NCBI GenBank assembly: GCA_003612405.1
Contig: RAYR01000029.1
Coordinates: forward strand, 1 to 55,937
Length of the DNA stretch: 55,937 bases
From: a bacterium 0.1xD8-71
GTDB taxonomy: Bacteria; Bacillota; Clostridia; Lachnospirales; Lachnospiraceae
Direction of reading: 5' to 3'
Shown in pieces: positions 25,964 to 34,406 of this stretch. A program made the translations under genes and the position numbers. The notes beneath the pieces are model-generated. The model did no database searches and was not told the DNA's origin. It saw only the letters and a program-made list of their open reading frames with translations. Position 1 is the first letter of the stretch, and each line of letters opens with the position of its first letter.

Positions 25964-27820
25964 ATGAACAAGCGATTGGGCAGAAAGATTATATGGGGGC
26001 TGACCGTGCTCGCGTTTGTGGGTGTACTGCTTTATGGTGTCCGGTTTGACCAGGCGCCGAAAGGCGCACCGGGGGAACGTGGCAGTGCCAATGCGGCACT
26101 TCTCTCTCAGCTGGAAGCGGATGCAGGGACGGAGGCAGAGGAGGCCGTAAAAGCTGCACAGATGGCGGTTCCCAGTGAGGGATATGAGGAGATTGCCCTG
26201 GAAATAAAGGTCCCGGGAGGAAATCAGGAAATATTGCTTTTCAGACAGCAGGATCAGGCCTGGTTTTTTCTGCCGTCTTTTGCGGATTCGGAAGCTCTGA
26301 CATGGAAGTATGATGAAGGGAAGTACAGTCTGACCCTGGACGGAGAGCCGGTTCGTGACGGGGACAGGTTGTGGGCTTCGCCAGGACAGACAAAGACTCT
26401 GGTCTATGCGGGAAAAGGGCAGGAGGCGCAGACATGCAGTCTTACACTGATGCAGTCACATACCCTGCCGGCGGTGTTTATTGAGACGGATTCCGGTTCT
26501 CTGGCTTATCTGAATGAGGATAAAGCCCATGAGGAAGTGGGTTCTTTTCTATGTGTGCTTGCGGATGGTACGCCGGACAGTGCAGGCCGGCTGGGCAAAG
26601 TTTCCGGCAGGGGATACTCCAGCTTTAACGCACCCAAGAAATCTTATGGGATTCGTTTTGCCGTGGCTACGGATGTGCTGGGAATGGGACAGGCCAGGAA
26701 ATGGGTCTTACAGGCCAATGCTTATGATTTGAGCCGGATGCGCAACCGGGTCATCTATGACCTGGCCCGGGAGATGGGTGTGCCTTACGGGGTGGAATGT
26801 GCCTATGCAGATGTGTATTTTAACGGGGAATATGCCGGTAATTATCTGCTGTGTGAGCGGATAGAAGTCGCAAAGGGACGCATGGAGATCGGGAATGGGT
26901 GTCTGATGGAGGGTGTTTTTTACAGCCGTGTGGAGGAAGAAGAGGAGTACAGTACTTTCCTGGGAAGTAAGGCCGGATGGTATGAGATCAAGTATCCGAA
27001 GAATATTTCCGATGAAAGACTGGAGGAAATACAGGCACTTATGGATAAGACAGTGAGTTTGATAGAGCAGAGCGGTTCCTATGAAGCCTATGAGCAGCTT
27101 AAGGATCTGGTGGATATCGAGTCCTTTATCCAGATGTTTCTGTTGGACGAACTGTCCAATGAGGCGGATTTAAACCGTGCCAGTACTTTTTATTTTACGG
27201 CGGACGATGGTAGGCTCTATGCGGGACCGGTGTGGGATTATGACAGGTCTTTGGGGAATGTGAAGTCGTCACAGTATGAATTGTTGGATTGTTTTACCGT
27301 GGGGCTTGGGGAGACGCTATTCAGAAGTCCTTATTTCCGGCAGGATGTGGCCGAGAGTTATAATGCCCGTTACAAAGATCTGATGGAGAACTATGCATCG
27401 GAGTATATAGAGCAGACACAAAAGGAGATTGCGGCCTCGATTGCGATGGACGAGATTCGCTGGGGCGGCGAGGCGGACAATAAATACACTATTTTTAATG
27501 ATACCTATGATACCTTTGATGAAGGTGTGGCATATTTGAAGGATTACTATGAGCTGAGGTACCGGCTGATAGACGATATTCTGAATGATCCGGGGAAATA
27601 TCGTCAGGTGGAGTTTGTCAATACCGGCGCCACCACAGAATATGTAAGCCAGAGGCTCTGGGTCAGACATGGTGAGATGATTCCGGAGGATGTCATGGAC
27701 TATCTGGCGCAAAGATATGAGAGTGATGTATGGCTGGATGAGGATGGCGGAACGTATCAGCCTTCACCGGTTGTTTCAGATGTACGTCTGTTATCTGCAA
27801 AGACAGGAGAGGAACCATGA
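25964..27820 (+). CDS. CotH kinase-like protein, membrane-anchored
   Basis: The 618-residue protein has an N-terminal membrane helix (~9-27), a Ala/Glu-rich linker, a small beta-rich domain, and a CotH domain from ~200. It carries GRGYSSFNAPKKSYGI, LQANAYDLSRMRNRV, the YFNGEYAGNYLLCERIEV block (in part) and VWDYDRSLGN, which hold the nucleotide- and metal-binding residues of CotH-type kinases. CotH of Bacillus phosphorylates a spore coat protein; exported CotH proteins elsewhere have unknown targets. Here it should face outward. Its 3' end overlaps the next gene (ATGA). The VTC and DUF4956 genes upstream complete a group often seen together. Confidence 0.87.
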   Translation: MNKRLGRKIIWGLTVLAFVGVLLYGVRFDQAPKGAPGERGSANAALLSQLEADAGTEAEEAVKAAQMAVPSEGYEEIALEIKVPGGNQEILLFRQQDQAWFFLPSFADSEALTWKYDEGKYSLTLDGEPVRDGDRLWASPGQTKTLVYAGKGQEAQTCSLTLMQSHTLPAVFIETDSGSLAYLNEDKAHEEVGSFLCVLADGTPDSAGRLGKVSGRGYSSFNAPKKSYGIRFAVATDVLGMGQARKWVLQANAYDLSRMRNRVIYDLAREMGVPYGVECAYADVYFNGEYAGNYLLCERIEVAKGRMEIGNGCLMEGVFYSRVEEEEEYSTFLGSKAGWYEIKYPKNISDERLEEIQALMDKTVSLIEQSGSYEAYEQLKDLVDIESFIQMFLLDELSNEADLNRASTFYFTADDGRLYAGPVWDYDRSLGNVKSSQYELLDCFTVGLGETLFRSPYFRQDVAESYNARYKDLMENYASEYIEQTQKEIAASIAMDEIRWGGEADNKYTIFNDTYDTFDEGVAYLKDYYELRYRLIDDILNDPGKYRQVEFVNTGATTEYVSQRLWVRHGEMIPEDVMDYLAQRYESDVWLDEDGGTYQPSPVVSDVRLLSAKTGEEP

Positions 27821-29652
27821 CCAATTCCTTTGAAAAGATTGTCAATATTATAATCAGGGCCATTCTGGCAGTGGTGGTGTTTGTGCTGTTTTTACATAGT
27901 ATTTTCAGCACCAGCTTTATAGGGCAGATTCCGGGAGAGGATGGCGGCATACAGGATCATACCTTAAACATTGCCGACAGTCCGTTTGTCCATCTGATAA
28001 TTCTGTTGTTTCTTACCGTGCTTTTCGTGATGCTTTACCGTGTGGTTGTAAACAGAAACATACAGATTCGCCTGCAAGTGGTGCTTAGGTTGATAGCGGC
28101 AGCCGGGTTTCTTCTGGGCATGGTCTGGATTCTTTCCACACGGCTGCTGCCGGGGTCGGATCCGGCCAAGGTATGCCGGACTGCGGCCGAATGGGCGGAG
28201 GGTAATTTTACTTCCTTTGAGCAGAGCGTGGACGGAGAAGAAGGATATCTGTTTAAGTATCCTTTTCAGTCGGGGATTGTGTTCTTTTATTATCTGGTGA
28301 TGAGGCTTCTGGGGACGGAGAACTATGTGGGACTACAGGTGGTGAATCTGCTTGCCCTGACAATATCTTATTATCTGCTGGTACAGATTCTTGGCCGGTT
28401 CTGGAAAGAAGATAAATGGGTTCTGATTTTTGTCCATGCGGCATTGATTCTCTGGGTGCCTTATATGTTTTATGTGACATATCCTTATGGCATTATGCCG
28501 GGTATGGCCTGTTCTTTGGGTGCGGTTTTATGTGCGGTGCGTTATCTGGAGACCCGCAGATGGTGGTATATGCTGCCGGCGGCCCTGCTGATGGGACTGG
28601 CCACGGTCTTTAAGATGAACTGTCTGATTTATCTGGTAGCTGTGGGTTGTTTTCTGGTGTATGATGCGCTGTATAATCTGCTGCGGCAAAAGGAAGCCGG
28701 AAGGGAAAAAGAGCAGGCAGTCTGCCGGACAGGAAAGAGGACATGGCTGGTTTCCCTGGCATTTCTTGCGGTGATGGGACTGGGTGTGGCCGGTACAAAC
28801 CGGGCTGTGAACAGCTATGTGGAACATCTGTCCGGTTATGAGATGCCTGATGGGCAGGTGATGCTCTCCTGGGTGGTGATGGGATTGCAGGAAGCACCCA
28901 AGGGGCCGGGGAATTATAACGGCTTTAATGGCAATGTCTGGACCCAGAGCAATTATGATACAGAGCTTGCCAATGAGTTGTCGAAGGACGAGTTAAAAAG
29001 GCGGCTTCAGTGGATGGCAGAGGATCCTGTGAATAACGGTCTGGTCTTTTTTGCGAGGAAAACGGCCTATCAGTGGAATGATCCTACCTTTATTTCCCTG
29101 GATCGTATGGCGGGGCGCAAGTCGGAGACAGAGATAGCACCGGCCGTCAAAAGTCTGATTGAGGGAAGGGGGTGCAGTTATCTTTCGGCGGCGCTTAACA
29201 TGGTGCAGACCCTGCTTCTGGCGGGAGCCTTGTTATACCTGCTGCTTACCGGCAGGAAAGCCAGGGTATACGAACTGCTTATTTATGTGGTATTCCTGGG
29301 AGGATTTCTGTTCCATCTGGTGTGGGAGGCGTCTGCTTCCTATGCGATTCCTTATTATGTGCTGTTGATTCCCTATGGGGTGAAGGGATGGGCAGAGTAT
29401 ATCAGATGGGCGGATAAGGCCTGGGTATGGATTGCGCATAGACCACCTGCACAGAAGAAAGAGGATATCCAACATTTCTTTTCCAGGAAGAACGGCCCTC
29501 TTCTTGCCGGCGCGGCACTTCTTTTAGTGGTTCTGATACTGTTTGGCCAGACAGAACTGTTCAGGCGGACAATCGCGTTAGATGACAATGCAAAGGGAAT
29601 TGATGCAAGAGAGCAGTTTTACAGAATCGGGATCTGGGAACCGGAGGAGTGA
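27817..29652 (+). CDS. Large multi-pass membrane protein, possible GT-C glycosyltransferase
   Basis: The protein has 611 residues and about a dozen hydrophobic segments. An outer loop of ~40 residues near 115-160 (GSDPAKVC, FTSFEQ) precedes LFKYPFQSGIVFFYYLVMRL, the pattern seen in Firmicute membrane transferases of the PMT type. A charged cytosolic loop around 290-305 splits two helix bundles. It overlaps the CotH gene by 4 bp, so the two are coupled, and is followed by two GT4 genes. I infer that it transfers sugars or glycans outside; no diagnostic motif settles it, and a polymerase or transporter role is possible. Confidence 0.5.
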   Translation: MTNSFEKIVNIIIRAILAVVVFVLFLHSIFSTSFIGQIPGEDGGIQDHTLNIADSPFVHLIILLFLTVLFVMLYRVVVNRNIQIRLQVVLRLIAAAGFLLGMVWILSTRLLPGSDPAKVCRTAAEWAEGNFTSFEQSVDGEEGYLFKYPFQSGIVFFYYLVMRLLGTENYVGLQVVNLLALTISYYLLVQILGRFWKEDKWVLIFVHAALILWVPYMFYVTYPYGIMPGMACSLGAVLCAVRYLETRRWWYMLPAALLMGLATVFKMNCLIYLVAVGCFLVYDALYNLLRQKEAGREKEQAVCRTGKRTWLVSLAFLAVMGLGVAGTNRAVNSYVEHLSGYEMPDGQVMLSWVVMGLQEAPKGPGNYNGFNGNVWTQSNYDTELANELSKDELKRRLQWMAEDPVNNGLVFFARKTAYQWNDPTFISLDRMAGRKSETEIAPAVKSLIEGRGCSYLSAALNMVQTLLLAGALLYLLLTGRKARVYELLIYVVFLGGFLFHLVWEASASYAIPYYVLLIPYGVKGWAEYIRWADKAWVWIAHRPPAQKKEDIQHFFSRKNGPLLAGAALLLVVLILFGQTELFRRTIALDDNAKGIDAREQFYRIGIWEPEE

Positions 29653-29659
29653 CGGTGTG

Positions 29660-30730
29660 ATGGACAGAATCGTATTTGTGATACCGGATATGCCCGGCGG
29701 CGGTACAGAACGGGTGGTAGCGCTTCTGGCAAATGAATATGGCAGGCGGGGAATTGCCGTGACGATTCTTCTTTTTGCCGGACATGAGACGGCCTATCCT
29801 CTGGGAGAAGGGGTAGAGGTGGTCAGTGTGGGGAATCCTTCCGGCGGCAGTGTGAAGGAACGGCTTGGCAGGATCCTTAGAATGAGACGATTTTACAAGG
29901 CACATCCAGGGTGTCAGATCTGGTCGTTCAGTGTGATGGGAGCGGTTTTTTCGGCAGTGGCAGCTTTGGGACAGCGGCATTTTGTTCTGGTTTCCGAGCG
30001 TAATGATCCTCATCGGTATGAACATCCCAGAATCAGAAATATCAGTTATCGGCTGGCGGATGTGGTGGTATGCCAGACGCCGGATGCGGCGGAAAGTTTT
30101 CCGGCAGCCATCAGACGTAAAGCGGTGGTGATACCGAATCCCCTGGAGATGGAGGGTCTTGTGCCTTATGACGGGGAACGGCAGGCGCGGATAGTGGCGG
30201 TGGGGAGGCTCAGTGCCCAGAAGAACCACAGACTCCTGCTGGAGGCTTTTGCAATGTTTGCCGGGAGGCATGAAACTTATGTATTGGAGATTTACGGAAA
30301 GGGAGAATTGGAAGAAGAACTGAAGAACCTGGCCGGGAAGCTTGGCATTGCCCACCGGGTATTCTTTCAGGGATTCTCCGACAATGTACAGGAAAAGATA
30401 CGGCAGGCGGAAATGTATGTATTGTCCTCGGACTATGAGGGGATTTCCAATTCCATGCTGGAAGCCATGGCCCTGGGAATGCCGGTGATTGCCACGGACT
30501 GTCCCATTGGCGGTTCCAGGATGTATATCAAAGACGGGGTGAACGGCCTTTTAGTGCCGGTAGGGGATGCGCAGGCTCTGGCGGCAGCCATGGACAGGAT
30601 GGCTGGAGATCCTGCGTTTGGCAGAAAGCTTGGCAGGGAGGCATCGAAACTGCGGGAGGATTTGGCTGTGTCGAAGATTGCCGGCAGATTTATCGCCCTG
30701 TCGGGGAAAGGCAGGGATTCCCATGAGTAA
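29660..30730 (+). CDS. GT4 family glycosyltransferase
   Basis: The ~356-residue GT-B fold enzyme carries an N-terminal GGGTERVV glycine loop. Its C-terminal nucleotide-sugar site has VAVGRLSAQKN, GKGELEEEL, and SDYEGISNSMLEAMALG with the EGxxxxxLEA pattern of GT4. The frame is open far upstream inside the previous gene, but similarity starts at ATG 29660 (GTG 29657 is equally possible), with GGAGG 9-12 bp before. It is a cytoplasmic enzyme that retains the anomeric configuration of its donor. The following GT4 gene overlaps it by 8 bp, so the two probably add neighbouring residues. Confidence 0.9.
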   Translation: MDRIVFVIPDMPGGGTERVVALLANEYGRRGIAVTILLFAGHETAYPLGEGVEVVSVGNPSGGSVKERLGRILRMRRFYKAHPGCQIWSFSVMGAVFSAVAALGQRHFVLVSERNDPHRYEHPRIRNISYRLADVVVCQTPDAAESFPAAIRRKAVVIPNPLEMEGLVPYDGERQARIVAVGRLSAQKNHRLLLEAFAMFAGRHETYVLEIYGKGELEEELKNLAGKLGIAHRVFFQGFSDNVQEKIRQAEMYVLSSDYEGISNSMLEAMALGMPVIATDCPIGGSRMYIKDGVNGLLVPVGDAQALAAAMDRMAGDPAFGRKLGREASKLREDLAVSKIAGRFIALSGKGRDSHE

Positions 30731-31814
30731 GGTACTGGTCATCAACCCCATTTTATATACGGCGGAACATAACAGGATTCCCAGAGTGGATTCCATTAAG
30801 GATACGATGATTTACAGCATGTGTCTGGGGTTCCAGGAGGCCGGACAAGAGGTGACGCTGATTGCCGCCGAGGATTACCGGCCCGGGAAAGAGGAAGACT
30901 ATCCGTTTCCGGTACTGTGGTTTCGGACGGTGGGACATAAGGTGTTTCAGCCCAGATGTTTTCCCTATATGCCTGCATTGCGGGGATATATAAGAAAACA
31001 CACAGAATATGACATGATTGTCAGTAGTGAAGTGTTTGCCACCTGGTCCTATACGGCGGCCAGACTGTGTCCCGATAAGACTCTTATCTGGCACGAACTG
31101 GCGGCTCATAACAATATGCTGCATCAGATTCCGTCCAGAGTATGGTATCATCTGGTGGCACGTTTTCTTATGCGGCGGGCAAAAGTGGTGCCCCGCTCGG
31201 CCGCAGCAGCTTCCTTTATCCGGCAGTTTATGCCCCGGGTGACGGATACGGCCATTGATCATGGGGTAGATCTTCAGAAGTTTCCGCTGCCGGACAGGCA
31301 GGATAAAGAGGATCAGTTTGTGGTGGTATCCCAGCTGATTGCCCGCAAGCAGATTGAACGGAGCATAGAGGCTTTCCATGGTTTTGTGAGACAGGGCAAT
31401 GACGGATACCGTCTTTGTATCATAGGGAAGGGTGAGGAGGAAGAACGACTGAGAAACCTGGTGCGGGATTTGCAGCTGGAGAACAGAGTACTCTTTTACG
31501 GACAGATGTCTCACAGGGAGCTTATGCCGATTGTGGCCAGGTCCAAAGCGCTTCTGGTATCCACCAGAAAAGATAATAACATGGTATCCATTGTGGAGAG
31601 CATTGCCCTGGGGACGCCGGTGGTGACCACATCGGTGCCTTACAATGCGGATTATATCAGACAGGAAGAACTGGGCATTGTGGAGGATGACTGGAGCGGG
31701 GATGCCCTTGTGCGGATTGTGGCGGATAATAAACGGTATGCAGATAACTGTGTGCAATATCGCAGGCAGTTGTCTAACGTGGCCTGTGCGGAGCGGTTCT
31801 TTACGCTTCTGTGA
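30723..31814 (+). CDS. GT4 family glycosyltransferase
   Basis: This 363-residue GT-B enzyme has the GT4 C-terminal half: VVSQLIARKQIERSIEAF, IGKGEEEERL, VLFYGQMSHRELM, then STRKDNNMVSIVESIALG. In the last block the usual E-G is replaced by K-D-N, while the later glutamate is kept. The N-terminal half has a His-rich acceptor side (HELAAHNNMLHQ). ATG 30723 overlaps the previous gene by 8 bp; the longer upstream frame is not GT-like. It is the last gene before the inverted-repeat element. Donor and acceptor are not predictable. Confidence 0.87.
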   Translation: MSKVLVINPILYTAEHNRIPRVDSIKDTMIYSMCLGFQEAGQEVTLIAAEDYRPGKEEDYPFPVLWFRTVGHKVFQPRCFPYMPALRGYIRKHTEYDMIVSSEVFATWSYTAARLCPDKTLIWHELAAHNNMLHQIPSRVWYHLVARFLMRRAKVVPRSAAAASFIRQFMPRVTDTAIDHGVDLQKFPLPDRQDKEDQFVVVSQLIARKQIERSIEAFHGFVRQGNDGYRLCIIGKGEEEERLRNLVRDLQLENRVLFYGQMSHRELMPIVARSKALLVSTRKDNNMVSIVESIALGTPVVTTSVPYNADYIRQEELGIVEDDWSGDALVRIVADNKRYADNCVQYRRQLSNVACAERFFTLL

Positions 31815-31845
31815 CCGTTACTTTTCACACCTATGCCAAGATACA

Positions 31846-32005
31846 GCTTGAACAGATTAAAAATTCTTAAGGAAGCCCTAGAACTTGTTTAAATCCTTCG
31901 GATTAAAACGATCAGCACTTAGCGGGGTTTTCCACGAGCTTAGTGTCTGCTGTACTGTGAAAGGAGCGAAAGCGAGCTGACGCAGAATTTTTAATCTGTT
32001 CAAGC
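31846..32005. repeat. 160-bp element bounded by 22-bp perfect inverted repeats
   Basis: Bases 31846-31867 are the exact reverse complement of 31984-32005. The 116 bp between them contain a small AATCC/GGATT hairpin near 31891-31904, an imperfect stem around 31914-31957 and a GCGAAAGCGAG motif near 31967. No coding frame of note is present, and no target duplication flanks the arms. The gap 31815-32122 holds only this element and the promoter below. It could be a MITE-like mobile repeat, a structured RNA, or a large read-through-blocking hairpin after the GT4 genes. Confidence 0.85.
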
Positions 32006-32029
32006 GTCATTTCCGGCTAACGTGTCTTC

Positions 32030-32058
32030 TTGCTTTTTTGACAGTATCCATGTAAAAT
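32030..32058 (+). promoter_or_regulatory. Candidate promoter of the GT8-Ugd operon
   Basis: TTGCTT at 32030-32035 and TAAAAT at 32053-32058 are 17 bp apart and lie ~65 bp before the GT8 start, just outside the inverted-repeat element. A TTGACA at 32038-32043 lacks a -10 at proper distance. Confidence 0.5.
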
Positions 32059-32122
32059 GGACGAGTAGGGTCAGAATTGGTAATCTGATAGATAAAGGAA
32101 GATCCGGAAACGGAGGAACAGA

Positions 32123-33064
32123 TTGGAAACGATAAAGGCAGTCTTCTGCTTTGATGAAAACCTGACTGCGCCGGTACAGGCGGCAGTGGCATCTTTGCTT
32201 GACAGTTCTGTCACGGAATCTGTTCACTGTGAGGTTCATTGTGTCTGTACACAGGCGGCGGCATGGGTGGAGGAGAGTCTGCGCCAGGTAGTGGTAAGGC
32301 GGGATCCCCAGTCTGTGCTTGTGATGCACTGTATTGAGAATCCCTATGCGGATTCCTATGAGGTGCGTGGTATTTCGGCAGGGGCTTATCTGCGGCTTGC
32401 CCTGCATCAGATTCTGCCTGAGGTGGACAAGATTCTCTATCTGGATGTGGATATTCTGGTACGTGATAGTCTGCTGCCCTTGTGGCGGACGGAGCTGGAT
32501 GATAACCTTCTGGCGGCGGTTAAGGGGCCGGTGGGACTTTCCGAGAAGTGGATATGGAACAGTGACAGGCCTTATTGGCATCTGCTTTCCGGGATGCAGG
32601 GCAGATACATTAATTCCGGTGTACTGCTCATGAATCTGGATGGGATCCGCAGACGAGGGCTGGAGAGACAGTGGGAAGAACTGGGCAGACAGAAGCTTTA
32701 CTATCAGGACCAGGATATTCTGAATATCACCTGTAAGGATGCCATTGTCTATCTGCCGCTTGCCTGTAATCGGCTGGCTTATATGCAGGAGGCAGATTAT
32801 CATAGATTTGTGGAGGAAGGGCTTAGTACAAGAGAGGAATACGAGGAGGCCATGGAGGCACCGGTAATTCTGCATTATGCGGGGGAGAAGCCCTGGAACC
32901 GCTACGATACTAATCTGGGAGATGTCTGGTGGGCGTATGTGAACAGTCAGCCGGATTTGAATGATTTGTTTGACGAAGAGAGAGCGCGCCGCAATCATGG
33001 GCCTACACTGGCGGGCAGAGCGGTGCGTAAGATGAAGAAGATGTTCAGCAGGGAAAAGCTGTGA
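32123..33064 (+). CDS. GT8 family glycosyltransferase
   Basis: The 313-residue enzyme has the GT8 features SAGAYLRLALHQIL, the metal-binding D108-V-D110 in LYLDVDILV, INSGVLLMNL, DQDILN and the late HYAGEKPW. This family uses UDP-glucose, UDP-galactose or UDP-galacturonate with retention of configuration. TTG 32123 is used as start because GGAGG lies 6 bp upstream and no ATG fits. It heads an operon whose next two genes make UDP-GlcA and UDP-GalA, so a uronate donor is plausible, though not shown. The C-terminal tail is basic, as in membrane-associated relatives. Confidence 0.9.
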   Translation: METIKAVFCFDENLTAPVQAAVASLLDSSVTESVHCEVHCVCTQAAAWVEESLRQVVVRRDPQSVLVMHCIENPYADSYEVRGISAGAYLRLALHQILPEVDKILYLDVDILVRDSLLPLWRTELDDNLLAAVKGPVGLSEKWIWNSDRPYWHLLSGMQGRYINSGVLLMNLDGIRRRGLERQWEELGRQKLYYQDQDILNITCKDAIVYLPLACNRLAYMQEADYHRFVEEGLSTREEYEEAMEAPVILHYAGEKPWNRYDTNLGDVWWAYVNSQPDLNDLFDEERARRNHGPTLAGRAVRKMKKMFSREKL

Positions 33065-33095
33065 AGCAGTATGGAAAGGAACAGGGCAGGAAATT

Positions 33096-34406
33096 ATGAG
33101 AATAGCGGTAGCGGGAACAGGATATGTAGGACTTGTGGCAGGCGTGTGCTTTGCGGAGAAAGGGCATGATGTCACCTGCGTAGATGTGGACGAGGCGAAG
33201 GTAAAGATGATGGAATCTGGCGTGACGCCCATCTACGAGGAAGGGTTACAGGAGCTGATGCAGAAGAATAATGCTGCCGGCAGACTGCATTATACCACAG
33301 ATTATCGGGAAGCTTACAGGGATAAGGATGCGATTTTTATCGGGGTAGGCACGCCGGAACAGCCTGACGGATCCGCCAACTTAAGCTATATTGCCACAGT
33401 GTCCAGACAGATTGCCGAGTCGGTAGAGAGGGACTGTCTGGTAGTGGTGAAATCCACGGTGCCGGTGGGGACAAACGATAAAGTAGAACAGTTCATTCAC
33501 GATTTCCTGGAGCGGGATGTGAAGGTGGAAGTGGCTTCCAATCCGGAATTTCTGGCACAGGGATCCGCAGTGCATGACACACTGCACGCTGCGCGTATTA
33601 TTATCGGTACGGAGAGTAAAGAGGCGGAAGCGCTGTTAAAGAAAATTTATGAGCCCTTCGGTCTGCCCATTGTATCTGTCAACAGACGTTCGGCGGAGAT
33701 GATCAAATATGCCTGCAATGATTTCCTTGCCTTAAAGATTTCTTATATGAATGATATTGCAAACCTCTGCGAATTGGTGGGAGCGGATATTGACGCTGTG
33801 GCGGAAGGTATGAGTTATGACGCCCGGATCGGGGCAAACTTCTTAAAGGCAGGTATCGGATATGGCGGAAGCTGCTTCCCCAAAGATACCAAAGCCCTCA
33901 AATATCTGGCCAATCAGCATGGTTATCGGTTAAAGACCGTGGAGGCGGCAGTGGATGTGAATCTGGCGCAGAAGACCAGGCTTTATGAGAAAGCCTGCCA
34001 GCGCATGATTACGTTCCAGGGATTGAAAGTGGCCGTGCTTGGTCTGGCCTTCAAGCCGGGGACGGATGACCTGCGGGAAGCCCCGTCTTTGGATAATATA
34101 GAGTTATTGTTAAAGGGCGGTGCCCAGGTTATGGCTTATGATCCGGCGGCAGCTGAGAATTTTGAGAAGCGGTATCCGGCAGGAGAAAACGGACGGGGCA
34201 GTATCCGTTATGTGGATACACCTGAAGAGGCTCTTAAAGGGGCCAATATATGCTTTGTCTTTACGGAATGGCAGGAAATCAAGGCAGTCCGGCCGGAAGT
34301 GTTCCAGGAACTGATGAGGAATCCTCTGGTCTATGACGGGCGCAATGTCTATGACGTACAGGCCATGAAAGAAGCGGGAATAGAGTATTACAGCATAGGA
34401 CGATGA
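33096..34406 (+). CDS. ugd: UDP-glucose 6-dehydrogenase
   Basis: The 436-residue protein has an N-terminal NAD site (GTGYVGLVAG), the conserved KSTVPVGT and ASNPEFLAQGSA blocks, and catalytic Cys260 in YGGSCFPKDT. The C-terminal domain has VLGLAFKPGTDDLREAPS. It oxidises UDP-glucose twice to UDP-glucuronate, using two NAD+. Its length is normal and no key residue is missing. The last bases overlap the following epimerase gene (ATGA), so UDP-GlcA is passed to a coupled product. It commits the locus to uronic-acid-containing glycan. Confidence 0.96.
   Translation: MRIAVAGTGYVGLVAGVCFAEKGHDVTCVDVDEAKVKMMESGVTPIYEEGLQELMQKNNAAGRLHYTTDYREAYRDKDAIFIGVGTPEQPDGSANLSYIATVSRQIAESVERDCLVVVKSTVPVGTNDKVEQFIHDFLERDVKVEVASNPEFLAQGSAVHDTLHAARIIIGTESKEAEALLKKIYEPFGLPIVSVNRRSAEMIKYACNDFLALKISYMNDIANLCELVGADIDAVAEGMSYDARIGANFLKAGIGYGGSCFPKDTKALKYLANQHGYRLKTVEAAVDVNLAQKTRLYEKACQRMITFQGLKVAVLGLAFKPGTDDLREAPSLDNIELLLKGGAQVMAYDPAAAENFEKRYPAGENGRGSIRYVDTPEEALKGANICFVFTEWQEIKAVRPEVFQELMRNPLVYDGRNVYDVQAMKEAGIEYYSIGR

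Noticed and set aside
29582..29659. Upstream extension of the first GT4 gene inside the preceding membrane-protein gene
   Set aside because: The extra residues are not GT4-like; GGAGG near 29643 fits a start at 29657 or 29660.
30753..31757. A 334-residue minus-strand open frame opposite the second GT4 gene
   Set aside because: It is antisense to a gene with GT4 motifs; composition is His/Ser/Pro-rich and no start signal is seen.
32000..33232. A 410-residue open frame on the minus strand opposite the GT8 gene and start of ugd
   Set aside because: It lies entirely opposite strongly recognisable genes, is rich in His/Gln/Pro as expected for antisense of coding DNA, and shows no family motifs.
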